Shown: one piece after another, positions 7,344 through 9,465 of the stretch
Numbering within the stretch: position 1 is the stretch's first letter
Layout of the letters: each line of letters opens with the position of its first letter
Assembly: GCA_002455915.1 (NCBI GenBank)
Contig: DKLU01000140.1
Coordinates: forward strand, 1 to 9,465
Source of the DNA: Chryseobacterium sp. UBA6632
Lineage (GTDB): Bacteria; Bacteroidota; Bacteroidia; Flavobacteriales; Weeksellaceae
DNA: 9,465 nucleotides
Reading direction: 5' to 3'
The notes under the pieces: generated by a model
Seen by the model: the letters and a program-made list of their open reading frames with translations, nothing else
Databases searched by the model: none
Told to the model about the DNA's origin: nothing
Translations under genes and position numbers: made by a program

Positions 7344-9465
7344 TTATTGTCCTTGGCTCATTACGCCACCATTATTCTCACTTTGGGTTGTCGTTTTAAT
7401 CATATTCGGATCTTCTTTTGCCAGCTTATTCTTGGTCGGAATTTTATAATTGACAGAAATTCCGAAGCTTCTGCTGTCAAATTTATTCGATGTATATACG
7501 CTTCCTCCAGCCGAACGGGCAATGATCACACTTTTATTCTGATTAAAAATATCCCTTGCATACAACGAAAGATTTAGCCTGTCGGTCATGAATTTCTTTG
7601 AAATGGTAATGTCTAACGCGTTATTAAGCGGTTTTTCCAACTCAAAATAATAGAAATTTCCTCTTGCAGGAATAACATTGTAATTCGCCTGGAAACGGAT
7701 GTCTTTAGGTAAAATAAATTGGCCCATCACACTGAAGATCCAGAATCCTTTGGTTTTGATATCCGGCATTTCCTGAAGCTGGTATCCTGAATAAATGTAT
7801 AATAAGTTCATTTTGTCAGGGTTTACGTTAAATTTCATCAACTCGCTGAAAGGTTTCGTAAACAGCATAAAAGGAATGGGCATTCCAAAACTGAAATTAT
7901 GGGTCCTTAAGCTGTGAACCTGAACCTGCTCATTTCTGATCAGATTATTTTCTCTGGAAACTCGCTGAACAATCTGGTTATTCACCCAACTTGTACTGTA
8001 TCCAATATAAGCGTAATCAAATGCGCTGATTTTGAATTCTGCATTATCGTAGATGGTAGGCTGCAGGTTCGGATTTCCGTTGGTGGTGATGGTACTATTT
8101 TGTAAAACCGTGTTATTTGGGTTTAATAATGATACACTTGGCAGACTGATTTTTTTGTTATAATTCAAATTCACGAAAAGTTGCTTCATTAAATTATACT
8201 GAATGCTTGCATTCGGAAATACTTTGAATTTTTTGAAGGCATTCAGATCTTTCTGCTCCAGTTCATTATCAGAATTAAACATTCTTGTGACTCCGGTAAT
8301 GTCATAATTTTCAGCCCTTGCCCCTGCGATGAAATCAAACTTTTTAAGTTTAGCCTGAAATTCCACATAGGCAGAAGTAGTTTGTCTGGTATAATCAAGG
8401 TTTACGATGTTTCTGTCTTTGGTTTTAAAATCCTGCTGATCAAACAAAGCGCCAAAGCTTACCTTCCCTTCATCTAAAATTTTCAAAGGCTGTGAATAAT
8501 CTACTTTAAAATTATACACATTGAAGTTTGATGAATTGTCTAGCAAGTTGGTACCATTGCTATTTTGTTGATTAAATTCTGAATCGTTATTGGTGTAAAC
8601 AAATTTAAAATCTAATTTTCTGTTTTTATCGCTGAATTTTTTCTGATACGTCGCCGAAGCTTCCTGTCTCAACCCTTTGGTGTCACTGCTAAAATTACTT
8701 CTGTTGAATCCGCTCACAAATTCATCCGAAACAATAGACGAACCGTTGTTATTATGCGTAATATCGTAGTTGATCAACAATCTGTCTTTGCCCAGTTCAA
8801 AAGTAAAGGCTGAATTCAGATAATAGGTTCTTCCCAATGAGTTGGAATGATTTTTACTCAACGCATCAAATTCAGAGTCAGAAAGGCTTTCACGATAATA
8901 CTGTCCCATATTTACCTGCCATCCAAACCATTTATTTCTGGAATTTAACGCAATGGAATTGTTGAATCTGCTTCTGTATTTATCATAATTGGAGAAACGA
9001 TACCCGCCATTGTATACTGCCGTAAGGTAGTTTTTGGCAGATTTACTCGTGATGATATTTAAAATAGCTCCTCCCGAAGTTGCCGGAAATTCTGCGCCGG
9101 GCTGGGTAATAATTTCAATTCGTTCTACCGAATTGGCGGGCATTCCTTCCATGAAAGCAGTCAGCTCATTGCTGGAAATATTCAATGGTCTGCCGTCCAT
9201 ATATACATCCAAAGGTTTCCCCTGATACATCATTCCCACCATTTCTGAAGCCACTAAGCCTGGAAGTTTTTTAATTCCTTCCATCAAAGACCCTGAATTT
9301 AAGCTCGGCTGCTCCGAAAAATCGAAAATCGTACGGTCTGCTTTTTGTTCAACGGCTTTTTTAGTTTTGGTAAGGGTTACCCCTTCAATCTGTTTTTCTT
9401 TCGTTTCCTGGTTGTTAGTTTTTTCCTGGGCATACGTAAATATCGACCCAATAGAAAGTAACGCG
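7344..9465 (-). CDS. TonB-dependent-receptor-like outer-membrane beta-barrel protein (partial at N-terminus)
   Basis: The frame stays open to the right edge, giving 706 visible residues. The first 12 (ALLSIGSIFTYA) are the end of a signal peptide with a likely cut before QEK, so only a few start residues are missing. Next comes IEGVTLTKTKKAVEQKADRTIF (26-47), the form of the EVVVTA...KADKTVF lead-in of this family. The plug domain follows, with LMEGIKKLPGL, VYMDGRPL, VERIEIITQPGAEFP and SGGAILNIIT. The rest is a long aromatic-rich alternating barrel of the OMP_b-brl_3 (PF14905) type, ending in SFGISVNYKIP plus a polar tail of about 30 residues. There is no N-terminal carboxypeptidase-regulatory-like domain. 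The substrate is unknown. It is convergent with thiF, so it is not part of the thi operon. An internal TTG/ATG near 9282-9287 is not the real start. Confidence 0.9.
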   Translation of the reverse strand, partial: ALLSIGSIFTYAQEKTNNQETKEKQIEGVTLTKTKKAVEQKADRTIFDFSEQPSLNSGSLMEGIKKLPGLVASEMVGMMYQGKPLDVYMDGRPLNISSNELTAFMEGMPANSVERIEIITQPGAEFPATSGGAILNIITSKSAKNYLTAVYNGGYRFSNYDKYRSRFNNSIALNSRNKWFGWQVNMGQYYRESLSDSEFDALSKNHSNSLGRTYYLNSAFTFELGKDRLLINYDITHNNNGSSIVSDEFVSGFNRSNFSSDTKGLRQEASATYQKKFSDKNRKLDFKFVYTNNDSEFNQQNSNGTNLLDNSSNFNVYNFKVDYSQPLKILDEGKVSFGALFDQQDFKTKDRNIVNLDYTRQTTSAYVEFQAKLKKFDFIAGARAENYDITGVTRMFNSDNELEQKDLNAFKKFKVFPNASIQYNLMKQLFVNLNYNKKISLPSVSLLNPNNTVLQNSTITTNGNPNLQPTIYDNAEFKISAFDYAYIGYSTSWVNNQIVQRVSRENNLIRNEQVQVHSLRTHNFSFGMPIPFMLFTKPFSELMKFNVNPDKMNLLYIYSGYQLQEMPDIKTKGFWIFSVMGQFILPKDIRFQANYNVIPARGNFYYFELEKPLNNALDITISKKFMTDRLNLSLYARDIFNQNKSVIIARSAGGSVYTSNKFDSRSFGISVNYKIPTKNKLAKEDPNMIKTTTQSENNGGVMSQGQ

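Noticed and set aside
7344..9465. Thiamine-specific TonB receptor (OMP_thi type) working with the thi operon
   Set aside because: It is on the opposite strand and convergent. Its promoter and any riboswitch would lie outside the window, and its plug and lead-in look like a general barrel family with no ligand clue.

Overview
The window is AT-rich bacterial DNA that reads as a flavobacterium, most likely Chryseobacterium or a close relative (Weeksellaceae). The signs are the thi gene order, a large SusC/TonB-type outer-membrane barrel protein, A-rich rather than Shine-Dalgarno leaders, a Bacteroidetes-style promoter, and gaps filled with short hairpin and degenerate repeat families of the kind seen between genes in that group. 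The genus is an inference from pattern recognition, not from a search.

Bases 1-229 are the leader of a thiamine operon. They hold a scrap of a TGGAAG-type repeat, a candidate promoter (38-68), a canonical thiamine pyrophosphate (TPP) riboswitch (75-158), and a downstream region whose last hairpin (197-233) buries the thiS start codon. No U-tract follows, so control is probably translational.

Bases 230-7142 carry eight genes, all on the + strand: thiS, thiC, a ThiE/TenI-like paralogue, thiD, thiE, thiG, thiH and thiF. Together they encode the de novo route to thiamine phosphate. ThiC makes HMP-P and ThiD phosphorylates it to HMP-PP. ThiF adenylates the ThiS tail to load sulfur. ThiH makes dehydroglycine from tyrosine, ThiG forms the thiazole, and ThiE joins the two halves. 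The first three junctions after thiC and the thiE/thiG junction are tight or overlapping. The thiD/thiE, thiG/thiH and thiH/thiF gaps hold repeats. The sulfur donor (IscS/ThiI), the ThiL kinase and salvage genes are not here.

Bases 7143-7343 separate convergent genes and hold a mosaic of repeats plus a strong intrinsic terminator facing the minus strand. Bases 7344-9465 (minus strand) are an outer-membrane TonB-receptor-like barrel protein whose first few residues lie beyond the right edge.

The window is mostly a known system. The points worth a second look are the start-codon hairpin behind the riboswitch, the ThiE/TenI paralogue with neither family's full active site, the ThiF without zinc cysteines, and the inverted-repeat element inside the operon.
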